From the NCBI GenBank assembly GCA_034687125.1, contig JAQGBZ010000446.1, positions 1-47,067 on the forward strand: a stretch of 47,067 bases of DNA. The letters run 5' to 3'. The notes beneath the pieces were generated by a model. That model worked only from the letters and a program-made list of their open reading frames with translations. It did not search any database and was not told the DNA's origin. Made by a program: the position numbers and the translations under genes. The first letter of the stretch is position 1; every line of letters starts with the position of its first letter. This stretch comes from Neelides folsomi (Eukaryota; Arthropoda; Collembola; Neelipleona; Neelidae). Below are positions 35,401 to 44,987 of the stretch, one piece after another.

Positions 35401-37588
35401 AACTCGAAACTTTTAAAGCTCGCTCAACCAATTTTCCCGAATCCAATATCATAAATTCATAAAGCAAAAGAAGAAATTAGATAAAGGGAATTACAGCCTG
35501 TTCAAATCTCTCAACTCAACTGCAAAAACTAGATATTTAAGCTTTGGCTCAAAATCATGCAAATTATCATATAAACAGAAGACTTCATTCAGTCCACACT
35601 AATCCAACTTCTCTAATCCTCTCCAAACCAACTCCGCTTTATGTTCATGTCACATGTATATAAATTGAGTATCTCAAATCATTAGTTTGTTTAAACAAAC
35701 AATATATCAGAACTTCCAGGAGCAAAAATAAACCAAACATTAAAACAGCCAATTCCTCTCCTTCCATAATTAAAATGCCAAGAGATAATTGCAAATATTC
35801 AAAAAGTTTGGAAATGAAGAATGTAGCTCAAAGCAAATACAAAGCAAATACGTATATCTCCAGATACATGAGTAAGATAAGTTAAACATATTGTATAGTA
35901 GTTGCAATTTGCAATAAATACGACATATAAATTTTAGCATAGCAAAAGACCAGAAATGAACAGAGCTGTTTCTATATATAAATTCTATATAAAAAGAGAG
36001 AAGAACGGAAGAAGGTTGAGTTGATATGAGAAGAGGGAAGTTGGTAAATTTGACATAAATCATCCACAGGTCATTTGTTTAATTAAACCCGACATTGTTT
36101 GCCTGACTCTTCGCGTCCATTCATTTACATTTGATTTACATTTGATGGCCCGGGCCTTAAGAGACTAAATGATCATTTGCAGTCTTCATGTGTCCCAATC
36201 CTCCCATCCCACAGTTGGATTCATTTACGTTTTTTTAATCATCCGCCTCTCCAAACACCTCCGTTATCAAGCGAAAAACATTCGCCAGAACATTCTGTGA
36301 AACATTAAATGTCTCTCCATTTCCAACTTTTGAAACAGTACAGTTCATTTATTTGTCCAGATTACTTCGTATAAAATTACAATACCTATACTATGTATAT
36401 AGGTAATACCTACATAATAATACGAGTACTTTTAATGTGTAGCTAAATTTCTCAATAGAGATTGTATTTATAAAGTAAATCTGAACGCCATTTAATTTAC
36501 TATTTTATATGCATAAAATCATATATCAAATAATAATATTATGTGTAAAGTACAAATTATGTAGTTTGTATTTATGTAATGTGGTGTGAATGTTTTAAAA
36601 GTTGTGCAAAATATTTATCGCGGTGAGATTGAAGAAATTTACCAGTTGGCTTTTCGACATATCGTAAGAGTAAATATGAAAGATGAAACAAACCTTCCTT
36701 AATGTTAAAAGAGGAAAGGTATTATGGAGCGTTATGGTGCGGCTCAACGGTTGCAGATGCTCTTTTTACAAAACCCTCGTTGATAAGCCCTACTTAATAT
36801 TTTTAAATCTCCGTGTAGGCCTTCGCTTTATAAATACAGTTGAGACTCAATTACTTAATAAAAACACACTCCGCTGCCCAAGTTTGTAAATTTAGATAAG
36901 AAAATGCGCCACTGCCCTTCGACAAATCCGCAAGACACACAGATAAACTTCGATTTATTAAAAGCCTTCCAAAGCTCCTTAAGATTTTAAAATTCCCCTA
37001 ATCTTTATAAGTCGCGTAAAGTGTATAAAAACTATAAAGTTATCGACATGAGAAAAGTGTAAAATTCATAAATGTATAAACTGCCCTTGCTCAAATATTT
37101 ACCCGGTTAAACTGCCCAGGGCAGGAATATTTAAACTTTGCCATAACGGTTTAAAATTAGATAAGGAAATTTATGCCTTTCCAAGATTTCTGTTATTTAT
37201 GGACAAGGAGAATGGTCGAGGAAACTGGTAAATATAAAGGAGGATCAAATTCATATATTTATTATAAGCGAGCCTTCAATTTATAGTGGGAAATTTTAAA
37301 TTTACCAACGACGAGGGTGGCCATATCAGCGAGGGCGAGATTGAAGAGATAGTAGTTCGTCGCCGTTTGCATGTAGTGTTTTGTGAGGATCACGATCATC
37401 GTCGTCACATTCCCGAAGACTCCCGTGAGGAAAATAATGAGGTAAATGACCGTGATGGGGATGAGGGTCCCGTAAGGCAGATGCTTCGGTCCCAAATATG
37501 CCTCCAGAAACTCGTCCTCACTCCTGGACATGAAGTACAGCGGGAGGGTCGAATTGCCCAAATCTCCGCTCAACGTTTCCTCCTCCAT
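11411..37588 (-). CDS. CAPA/pyrokinin/neuromedin-U-type neuropeptide receptor, class A GPCR (join complement 11411..11778, 16023..16343, 17496..17630, 19392..19767, 23639..23904, 37306..37588)
   Basis: Six exons join in phase to 582 residues. TM1 is ~41-65 ([20 protein letters not shown]) and TM2 ~76-100. Cys116 and Cys202 are the expected TM3/ECL2 disulfide. ERYIAICHP at 140-148 replaces DRY. TM6 has [13 protein letters not shown] (C318, P321) and TM7 has NPILY at 364-368. [13 protein letters not shown] and [10 protein letters not shown] are typical of the arthropod pyrokinin/CAPA and vertebrate neuromedin-U receptors, which couple peptide hormones to G proteins at the plasma membrane. Gly-Asn-Ser-Thr near residue 12 is a glycosylation site. 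The tail holds a CLCLCC cluster, a possible palmitoylation site. An in-frame TGA four codons before ATG 37588 fixes the start. Introns are 13.4, 3.9, 1.8, 1.2 and 4.2 kb. The second starts with GC instead of GT. CAPA versus pyrokinin receptor is unresolved. Confidence 0.9.
11779..16022 (-). other. Intron 5 of the peptide receptor (4.2 kb)
   Basis: AT-rich intron between the exon that codes for TM7 and the proximal tail and the last tail exon. It contains a perfect 38 bp inverted repeat at 11896-12055. Open frames on either strand (for example 15054-15455) show no domain and no splice context. Confidence 0.7.
11896..12055. repeat. Perfect 38 bp inverted repeat (foldback)
   Basis: 11896-11933 (starting CATTTGAGAAGATTATTGAA) is matched exactly, inverted, by 12018-12055, with an 84 bp spacer. 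It lies inside an intron, so the transcript would form a long hairpin in either orientation. It may be a small MITE; no target-site duplication is obvious. Confidence 0.85.
16344..17495 (-). other. Intron 4 of the peptide receptor (1.2 kb)
   Basis: Non-coding intron between the TM6 and TM7 exons. It contains a short imperfect tandem repeat at about 17324-17383 and a patch of raised GC around 16800-17070, without an open frame of note. Confidence 0.7.
17324..17383. repeat. Short tandem repeat, ~23 bp unit
   Basis: About 2.4 copies of a unit resembling CGATTAAAACATCCTAAATC plus CTG, with small differences between copies. It is located within intron 4 of the peptide receptor. Confidence 0.5.
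17631..19391 (-). other. Intron 3 of the peptide receptor (1.8 kb)
   Basis: Non-coding intron between the ICL3-coding exon and the TM6 exon. A GC-richer patch at about 18430-18540 has an open minus-strand frame with a coding-like look but no convincing splice donor; see findings. Confidence 0.6.
19768..23638 (-). other. Intron 2 of the peptide receptor, GC-AG type (3.9 kb)
   Basis: The exon ends ACAAAG and the intron begins GCAAAC, with no GT nearby in a suitable position. The acceptor is TAAACAG before GTGAATTATG. The joined protein reads GVFTK-VNYVKS, as expected across TM4 and ECL2 in this receptor family. The intron contains the TIR-bounded element at 20300-20698 and unremarkable AT-rich DNA elsewhere. 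Confidence 0.7.
20300..20698. mobile_element. TIR-bounded non-autonomous element with seven CCCGCGTTCTATT-type boxes
   Basis: The ends are inverted: TACTCTAAAAATTGTAATAG from 20300 and, on the complement from 20698, TACTCTAAAAACTGTATTAG (18 of 20). Both start with TA, a possible TA target site. Boxes of CCCGCGTTCTATT lie in the same direction at 20325, 20357, 20585 (one change), 20603, 20635, 20652 (GTCGTG variant) and 20671, so two are near the left end and five near the right. There is no coding frame. Repeated subterminal boxes are usual for transposase-binding sites in DNA transposons. The family was not recognised. Confidence 0.6.
23905..37305 (-). other. Intron 1 of the peptide receptor (13.4 kb)
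   Basis: Splits the TM2 coding sequence between ...MATLVV and ALPMELF.... I found no gene, tRNA or transposon with clear ends in it. Open frames are short and show no domain. AT-rich DNA alternates with patches of clearly higher GC (about 26880-27180, 28200-28640, 31680-32300, 33100-33500, 34480-34620). A (CA)n microsatellite lies at about 31791-31805. Confidence 0.65.
31791..31805. repeat. (CA)n microsatellite
   Basis: A run of about seven CA units follows CTCCCGG and is followed by CCCCACTTG. It is intronic, and there is no sign of function. Confidence 0.7.
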
Positions 37589-40500
37589 TTGATCACTTCA
37601 CAAATTTGTCCTCATCTTGGCAAATCCTCTAAACAACTCGTCTTATTGGTCTCAAGCACAAGTTCATGTTTCACAATTTCAATTCATTATTATCACAAGA
37701 GAAATTTTTATTCTTATTTTTATAACTACTTACTTATTTAATAAATAAAATTAATAACATTTTGTGGCGTTAAATTTAATATTAGATAATAATTGGATAG
37801 ATATTTAAGTTCCAACTAAACCAACTGCAATTCCACTACAATGTTCAAATTATCATAAAAGGATTATTTTACTAACCGAGCACAATGTATGATTAATGTT
37901 CACTTTACGAGTTGAATACGTTGATTGTGATTGTTATGTTGGGCCAACTGGAAGTTTAATTATGGCAGTCTCGGGTTTGAGATGTCAAAGACGTAATTAA
38001 TTGGATGTTTGGTTTAGGTTTGTCCTCACCCTTTGGGGTATCTTGTTGATAAATTCACCTTCATGGAGGTATTAACATTTAGAGGTTATCCATAATAGAA
38101 CTCAGCGGTTAAGAGAGCAGGAGATAAGGGAGTTAATAAATAAATGAGAAGAGTCAACTTGAGCCAATTTTCTCTTGTGTTTGGATGAGGTCGTCGGGAG
38201 GAATGGAAATCCTCTCGGTCCGCCGAAACCCTTTGGTGTTCTCAACTGGGGAAAATCAAGATTCCGACGGAGGTCTTATATACTGAACGTCTATTCCCCC
38301 ATGGATGAGCAAGAGAAAAGTTTGGGCTGCGAGAATGCGCCAATTCGCCCTATCTTCCCACACTCACACGGACACGTATGGTACAACTAGAGATGTTCAT
38401 ACAAAGTACGTAAGAAATTCACCCCAAGATATTTCCTCCTAGATCTTCAATGGAGATATTCATTTCTTGTATATATGAGTATTTGTATATTGTAGTTGTG
38501 TGGAGAATGACGTTGGTGTTCGTATATGAGTTTGGGAGCGCGACTCCGACCACCATCACACCACAACCCTCAATTTATTGTGACTCGATGAATAGAACTT
38601 TGGATCTGCTCAAGATCTGGATGGGTCATGTATATGTAAATGAAATGTATTCTCCTCACTTCCTCCCATGTAATGACATGATCAAATTCCTCGCCTCACT
38701 TGCATTTTGGATTAAAGTGGCTGGAAGTACCATTGGCTGCAATAGACCCATTGTTGAGGATCATTCTTTTTACGTGTCAATTACAGCTTTTCACACTCAT
38801 GATAAATCATTCCGATCCATTGCATTTAATCTATTATTTTCATTTAATTTATTACAACAATAACAAGAAATGAATAATTTATTTTTTCAATTGCTTCATT
38901 TTTATAAAAAAATATGTTCACTTTTGTTAATATTTCTTATGATTTGAACGTAAACTTTAAAAAAGCTGGAGAACATTAACTTTTATTGTTATTTTGACAT
39001 GATAAATATTTATTAGGAAATACAAATATTTATTATTCAACTCTTAAAAAACTTATTTTTTACTTTATTCTTGTTTTCTAATTCTTAACTTTTTTAAAAC
39101 ATTTTAAACAAACGTAAATGCGAAAAATAATAATGATTAAAACATTTTTAATTAAACACAAATCATTTTTATATCAACCCTCATTGTTATTATTTTTCCA
39201 ATTAGATTAATTGTAAAAGAATGTAATTTGCTTACAAAGGGAAAAATTGATTTCCATTTTCACGTCAAGAACATTTGATGCGTGGTGTATGCGTGTGCAA
39301 TAAAAATTTGCCTACTTTGCTTATTATCGGCAAATTGGTTTTTGTGTTCAAATCCTTTTACAATCATTTGTATCTTCATATAAGAAGAATACGTTACAAA
39401 GAGTAATCAAGAATGAATATGATTATTGAACCTCCTGAGCACTTTGAAATATTAATGAACAAATTGAAAGTGAACAGTGGGAGATAAAAGGTAAAGGGTG
39501 AAATATTATTAGCAATATTTCATTCTTTAGCTCGCCAGAAGCCGCAATGTTAATTATACTCTTTTGGTAAGAATAATTAATTATAGTGAATAATAGGCAG
39601 ATTGGTCTTATAAGCATTGATGCTGCGTATGAGTTTATTGATAATTGGAATGAACTTCCCCAAGAAAACTGGAAAGGAAAGAGAGTCACTTCCAGCTCAT
39701 TCCAACTCGTTGTACTTGAGCTCGAATAGTTGATGGGCCACAACAAGAAGTTGTATCTCTTTTCATTCTTCATATAGCTTGATGGAAGATATTGAGATAT
39801 CCCTCATGGGATTCCTACAGAGTTGGTCAAACAAAGTCATAGGAGTCCAATTGGTATGAATTAAATGAAGTTTGCATTATTGCCCCTTCGCAGCCCGACA
39901 TACAAGTTGTGGCAGACTCGCACCTTATTCTTCAAGGTAAAAGTACTTTACAATTCATTGCATGAGAGTCATGAGACGTTTATCATATCAAGCAATCACA
40001 TCCTCGTTCTACTAATTGAACTTTAAAAACAATATACATAATACTATACAGATATGAGTTGGTATAGCACGCGTCTACATTATACTTACTCACTACATAG
40101 ATTACAGGTAGATATATTAAACAATTTTTGTTTAACGTTTAACCTTATGCCAAAGACTCGATTTTTGTCTTTAATATTGTCAATTGCCAATATTGTTATT
40201 CAGGACACCTTTCATTTTTGCAATTGATTTTAGATTATTTTAAATCAATGCAGCTATTATGCCAAATGCCAAGATGATGCTCTATGCTCATACACATAGT
40301 AAATATTGTACTTAAGATATAAGACAATAAGATTTTATACTATGTACTACATACTACAATATCTATGCAATAAGAACTCTAGTTATTGTTAGATATACAC
40401 GTACCTATACCCTATACCCAATAAATGTATTGGTATACCATTATACAGATCATCTTATACATAGACTAAAATAAACAGTTCTTTGTTAATAAAACAATAC

Positions 40501-41096
40501 GGGACTGTGATATAATGACCTTTAGCAATTCTGATGATTACCTACTCGTTTTTATATTAAAATACAATCCCTTGTGTTTTCCTTCCTCGATTGAGTAATT
40601 AAAATAAAAAAGCTGGATATTGAATAATTAGTGATAAAGAGGAATAAATTCATAATTGCGGAAGCATGAAAGTAAGCTTCGCTAATTTTTTTAGGGGGAA
40701 ATAACTTTTCAATGTTATTCACAAAATTGGTACTGTAAACGGAAATATTTTTTCTTTCATCCACTTCAATAGTGATTGCCAAGGATGGAAATTCACTTTG
40801 CACTTGTGAACCTCGTCATACTTTGAGTTTTCTTGACTTTGGTGAAATTGAGATGAAAATCGGTCCTTTGGCAAAATTGCCTCATTGTATGCTTCGCACC
40901 CTTTTTTCATGCTTGTGAATGATTCAGAAAGTCGCATAGTGGAAATCCATAGTAATTTCAATTGACACTTCAAAGTTAAAAAAATTCTTTTCATTTCCTC
41001 CCCCTACATGCGTTTAAACTGGGCAAAACTTCAAAGTGTGAATGATGAGCTGAAGAAAGAGGTCAAAAGTTGAATAACGGCTGAGCATGAGGAACT
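37589..41096. other. Intergenic region between the peptide receptor and the small membrane protein cluster
   Basis: About 3.5 kb. The part next to 37588 should hold the receptor's 5' UTR and promoter. The longest open frames (38450-38863 on +, 39423-39773 and 40552-40994 on -) have no recognisable domain, no splice partners and no repeat structure. I do not call them genes. The 38170-38400 stretch is GC-richer and contains the possible promoter. Confidence 0.5.
38243..38282 (-). promoter_or_regulatory. Possible TATA/Inr core promoter of the peptide receptor
   Basis: On the minus strand TATATAAG (38282-38275) is followed 35 bp after its start by CAGTTG (38248-38243), an initiator-like site. 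It points towards the receptor ATG 660 bp downstream and lies in a GC-richer patch. TATA-like strings are common in AT-rich DNA, so this is a candidate only. Confidence 0.3.
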
Positions 41097-42117
41097 ATGC
41101 ATGACTTTCTCTCCAAACTCCGAAAAAGGAACAAAACCAGAGACCAAGTGGATGAGGAATCGGATGAAGGGTCACTCACAAATAATGTAAATCCTAGTCA
41201 TTTCCCTGGAGGTTTTCATTCTGGTCCTCGACTCTACAGCCAAAATCAAAGGAATTCCCTTCAGCCAAATTCGTTAACTCTCCCAGGCCCACCATTGTAA
41301 TTTTCAACTTTAACTAAAGATTAATTAAAATTGTAATTAAATAAATAATTGTCTTCAATAACTAAATCCAATTACATTAATTTTTTAATTATTAATAAAG
41401 TTTCGGTTTTAATTAATTTTAAATATATTATAAAAATTAAACTGACACTGCACCATTAATTTTTGGATATTTCTGTCGCTGGATTCAGACAGTGATTGAC
41501 ATTTTGTTTCAATATTCAGGGAAGATGGAGGTCGAGTTGCTCTTCCTGTTCCCACTACAGGATCTCTGGGATGGACCAACGAGCGACAACGACAAAGATT
41601 TGGCCAAGGGTTCCCTCCAGCTGCCGGATTCGATGCCGGAGCTCCAGCCGGACCTTTCCAAGGAACCGACTCGGACACGGATACTCCGAGTGTCCAGAAT
41701 TCCGTCCACATTTTCCAACATGTCAATTACGATCCGGAAAGCCATCATCCACAATATGGCAGAGATACAATCCACCTCGGCCACCATCATCATCACCACC
41801 ACCACTCCCACCAGACTATGAATCCTGACGGGACGTTTCCGGGAGTTCCGAAGGTTCACCCGCACCACAATGATAGTGAATGGCATGCGAGACAATCATT
41901 GGGTTCTGTACAGAGCTATATTAATTTCGGGAAGCCTAAATTCCCTTGTCCGACATTTTGTCTCCTCATTGTGGTTTGTTTGTTGGCAGTTTTGGTTTAC
42001 ATAGCCGTCCCGATCATCATCTTCGTTTTATATGATTCCCTTACGATCAAACAAATGGCTAAGAAGTTTTACAAGGATGCTATCGGAATCGGAGACCCTG
42101 CCCAGAATCAATTCTGA
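41097..42117 (+). CDS. Single-pass membrane protein, His- and Pro/Gly-rich N-terminal region, unknown function (join 41097..41296, 41520..42117)
   Basis: Two exons joined in phase (TT/G) give 265 residues. The N-terminal ~210 residues are polar and low in predicted structure: a basic start (LSKLRKRNKTR), Pro/Gly/Asn-rich stretches, an Asp/Thr-rich part (GTDSDTDTP) and a run of eight His at about 155-162. One hydrophobic segment (about 213-238, FCLLIVVCLLAVLVYIAVPI) follows CPTFC, and a short tail of ~27 residues ends the protein. There is no signal peptide, so the long part is probably cytosolic and the protein tail-anchored or type II. I do not recognise the family. Two other frames are open over exon 2, but the chosen one alone contains the membrane segment and meets exon 1 in phase. 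Confidence 0.75.
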
Positions 42118-42265
42118 CAGTTATTGACGCAATGTTAATTTATGTACAGTATTGTTGATTAACTATACAAATGGATGGTTTTTAATAACTTTTGTAACAA
42201 GTAAGTTTATTTTTTCAAAGTTTCCTCTTTGTGTCTGCTCATTTTGATTATATCGTTTAAAGAGA

Positions 42266-42271
42266 AATAAA
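42266..42271 (+). promoter_or_regulatory. AATAAA polyadenylation signal
   Basis: Canonical AATAAA about 150 bp after the stop of the His-rich membrane protein and before the start of the next gene. Confidence 0.5.
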
Positions 42272-42455
42272 AGAAATTCTTATATGTTTTTGTCAAGTAA
42301 ACATTTAATTGATATTTAAAAAATCCAACCCAATTTCTCTAAATTCGTTAAATAAAAATTCTCCAATTCAGATTATTAATATACACTTATTCACCAATCA
42401 TAAGATAGTTAAGTAATTGAGAATCATTATTTATTATTAACGATAGGTCAAAGCA

Positions 42456-43122
42456 ATGTCGAAGGAGCAAACCCCAAAAACCGAGAGCTCATTAGAACCT
42501 AACAAAGAATTAATTCTACAACAAGAACAACCATCATCAAAAAATGAAGCTGAGAAATCGTTTTATACAATACTAAACGAAACACAATGGCGAGTTCTAG
42601 CTGACGGAGCTTCACAGCAAATCCAACCTTTTCCTACATCGCCGGTAAATAACTTTAAGATTCATTTGTAAACTCCACATCACATAATTATTTAAATGAT
42701 GCTGATTCCCCAGTACATTCATAACAATTAGTAATTTAATTACCAGTGTACTTATGTTAGTTTTTAAATAATAGTTTTTTTGTAATTTAAAGAACAATGA
42801 ACATTTAAGCTCTGGCTTTGAATCAGGATATGGAACTGGGTATAAACCATCGGAAACGGGAGTTTCAACAGTTATTCCTCACCAAGTGCGTTTACCAATG
42901 CCCGATAAACAAGAACAACGAAATCCACGGGAAGACAATCAGCAAAAGTGTTTTATCGGATGTAACAAGAAAAGTGATATTCTCATCCAAATTGTTTTGA
43001 TCATTCTCTACTTTGGTGCCTTGGGATTCGTCTTGTATATGTTCATTTCTCAAGCTTATCCAACTATGAGAAGCTCGAATGCGTATGCAAATGGTGATTG
43101 GAAAAGTCATACAAGTTGGTAA
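42456..43122 (+). CDS. Small single-pass membrane protein, unknown function (join 42456..42644, 42793..43122)
   Basis: Two exons joined in phase 0 give 172 residues. The N-terminal ~120 residues are polar, rich in Glu, Gln, Ser and Pro (MSKEQTPKTESSLEPNKE at the start), then CFIGC, a short basic stretch, one membrane segment at about 126-149 (ILIQIVLIILYFGALGFVLY) and a 23-residue tail ending SHTSW. It follows the previous gene by about 340 bp on the same strand and has the same plan: long polar N-terminus, Cys-x3-Cys, membrane segment, short tail. The two may be diverged relatives, though the intron phases differ (2 and 0). No family was recognised. Confidence 0.72.
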
Positions 43123-43450
43123 CGTTTACGAATCACCAAGCTGATTATGGTTGATAATTGATAATACTATTAATGATTATTATTTAATTAAAATTATTAT
43201 TAAATTCAAGTTTTTTCAATTTTTACTTTATTGAACTTGTTAGCGTTAGATATTACGAAAGCATCAATCGTCTTGCTATATATTTTTTTGACAAGTGGGA
43301 TATACAAATTGTTAAAGCTAAAATTGCACTTATAATTATGGAGGTATTAGAATTTACATAATTTTATCGGTTCTCGGATTGAGTTGATAGGAAATTGAAA
43401 ATGTGGATGGACCAGATGGACAGAAAATAAAGATTTTGAATCTCCTCCCA

Positions 43451-43478
43451 TTACCTTCCCCAAAAGTGGGGAAGGTAA
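43451..43478. repeat. Perfect 11 bp stem hairpin
   Basis: TTACCTTCCCC and GGGGAAGGTAA are separated by 6 bases (AAAAGT). The stem is GC-rich for this region and lies in the 3' spacer between convergent genes. Confidence 0.6.
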
Positions 43479-44266
43479 TTCCCCTTTTATAATGGATGAA
43501 AGCGGAGAAACTGAGAAACCCCGACTATCCAAATATTCTCACTGTTAACCGAGTTTCTGCATCAGGTTTCCTTTTAAGCCTATTCTGTCAAACATTGAAT
43601 AATGGGCCTTATCCTTTAATTACACATAGTTAAGGAGCTTCAGATTCTAATGCGAACAATTCAGTTCAGTATACAGAACACAGTCTACATTGATATAAAT
43701 TAAGTATATTCTGTTTTGCTTAATCTTATAAGTTATTCTACACTCATAATGTACAAAGATATACCGTATTTGAGGATTACTCAATAAATCTCAATACCAA
43801 AGAGTTATGAGAGAATGAGAGATTATCAACAACAACAGCCGTCTCATCTCTTCCAGATCTCATCATTTAATCCATGTTTGTGAAATAGTAAATAGTAGAA
43901 TTTCAAATTACAAATACCAAGTATAAGTTCCAAAAGTCTTATTCTCCTTTAAATTCCAGCTTATTTAAAATAAAGCTTTATTCATTGTTTACGTCTAATC
44001 AATAATTAACAATCCTAGATCTCAAAATCTCAACTACAACAACTACTACTGTATGTAAGACTATTGCATGCAAATGGAATTCTAACAGTCTTTAATCTTG
44101 CTCTTCTTAAATATCATTTTAGGCCTTAACTCTTAAATCTTCTGCTTCCAATTTACAAACCCATGTTATTGTGATTCAAACTTGGTAATATACCTAACTA
44201 TCTAACAATAAGTATAGATTATATAGTTCAAAATAATGAATAAAAGACTGGGCAAGAAATTAAAAT

Positions 44267-44272
44267 TTTATT
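44267..44272 (-). promoter_or_regulatory. AATAAA polyadenylation signal of the four-pass protein
   Basis: On the minus strand AATAAA lies about 150 bp after the stop codon of the four-pass membrane protein at 44421. Confidence 0.5.
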
Positions 44273-44420
44273 CAATGATCGATATTCATTACTTTTGTAA
44301 ATGCACTCATTTTAATTTAGACAGTAGACTCAGACTTTCAATTTGCAATAAATTAATAGCACTAAATGAATGTTAACAAGATTTAAATTTTTATAATGTA
44401 AAGGTAAATAGACAAAATAA

Positions 44421-44909
44421 TTATTTAAAGTATTTTCTGACAATCCTCACGAGAACGTAAAGAACAATTAATCCAAGCGTTCCGATCACGATGACAAATG
44501 TAGTCCAGTAAATTATCGGATGGCAGTAGTTGTATCTAACTTTCCAAGTCCTTGATTTCAATGCTTTCTCATCGAAATTGATACAGGAAGGGCATGAAAG
44601 GATTTTCTCAGCTATGTAGGCGATGAATATTCCATACCAAAAGAGAAAGATTCCGCCGTAGACTTTCATCCCAGTGCTGTAAGTTCCGGCTGTGTTTGTA
44701 TTCTGCCCATCTTCTGGTCTTGGTGGCGGTGCGAGTTCGACCAATCGGTCGACGAAAAAGCTGGCAAAGAATCCGAACAGTCCCCACATAATATAATAAA
44801 AAGAAAGTGCGGAAGCCAATGTACAGCTGTCTCCGTAACTGCAAAAACAACCGAAAAGAAATTCCGCTAATGAAAATACCATAAAAATCTCACTTGACAT
44901 ATCTGCCAT
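44421..44909 (-). CDS. Four-pass membrane protein, unknown family (paralogue 1)
   Basis: A single exon of 162 residues with four hydrophobic segments: about 8-22 (FMVFSLAEFLFGCFCS), 35-53 (SFYYIMWGLFGFFASFF), 83-104 (VYGGIFLFWYGIFIAYIAEK) and 132-156 (IYWTTFVIVIGTLGLIVLYV). The 2-3 loop is Pro- and Thr/Asn-rich. The 3-4 loop has CPSC and a further Cys 20 residues later, which could form disulfides. The protein ends RKYFK. There is no signal peptide. A second protein with the same plan lies 78 bp upstream, so this is a tandem duplicate. The plan of four segments with short ends recalls small tetraspan families, but the tetraspanin CCG signature is absent and no family was recognised. Confidence 0.75.
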   Translation of the reverse strand: MADMSSEIFMVFSLAEFLFGCFCSYGDSCTLASALSFYYIMWGLFGFFASFFVDRLVELAPPPRPEDGQNTNTAGTYSTGMKVYGGIFLFWYGIFIAYIAEKILSCPSCINFDEKALKSRTWKVRYNYCHPIIYWTTFVIVIGTLGLIVLYVLVRIVRKYFK

Positions 44910-44987
44910 TTTAACTGTTGAATTTGAAATGAAAAGATACTAAAATAAATATTTTGACTATTTGTATTTTGGTAATCATTAGAAAAT

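Larger units (their letters stand above)
43123..44420. other. Intergenic region between convergent genes
   Basis: About 1.3 kb between the + pair and the - pair, so it should contain both sets of 3' UTRs. No gene was seen. It holds a strong short hairpin at 43451-43478. Confidence 0.5.

Noticed and set aside
37286..37741. 151-codon + strand open frame.
   Set aside because: It is the antisense shadow of the first receptor exon, which has clear GPCR sequence.
38450..38863. 137-codon + strand open frame upstream of the peptide receptor.
   Set aside because: No domain, signal, splice partner or repeat; composition changes along it, and nothing beyond length supports it.
39423..39773. 116-codon minus-strand open frame.
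   Set aside because: Serine/isoleucine-rich with no motif; not distinguishable from chance.
40552..40994. Two overlapping minus-strand frames that together might be a small gene or pseudogene.
   Set aside because: No recognisable protein in either frame and no splice sites that join them.
41409..41895. Minus-strand and alternative-frame open frames over 41.4-41.9 kb.
   Set aside because: Shadows of the His/Pro-rich exon 2 of the + strand gene, whose frame joins exon 1 in phase and carries the membrane segment.
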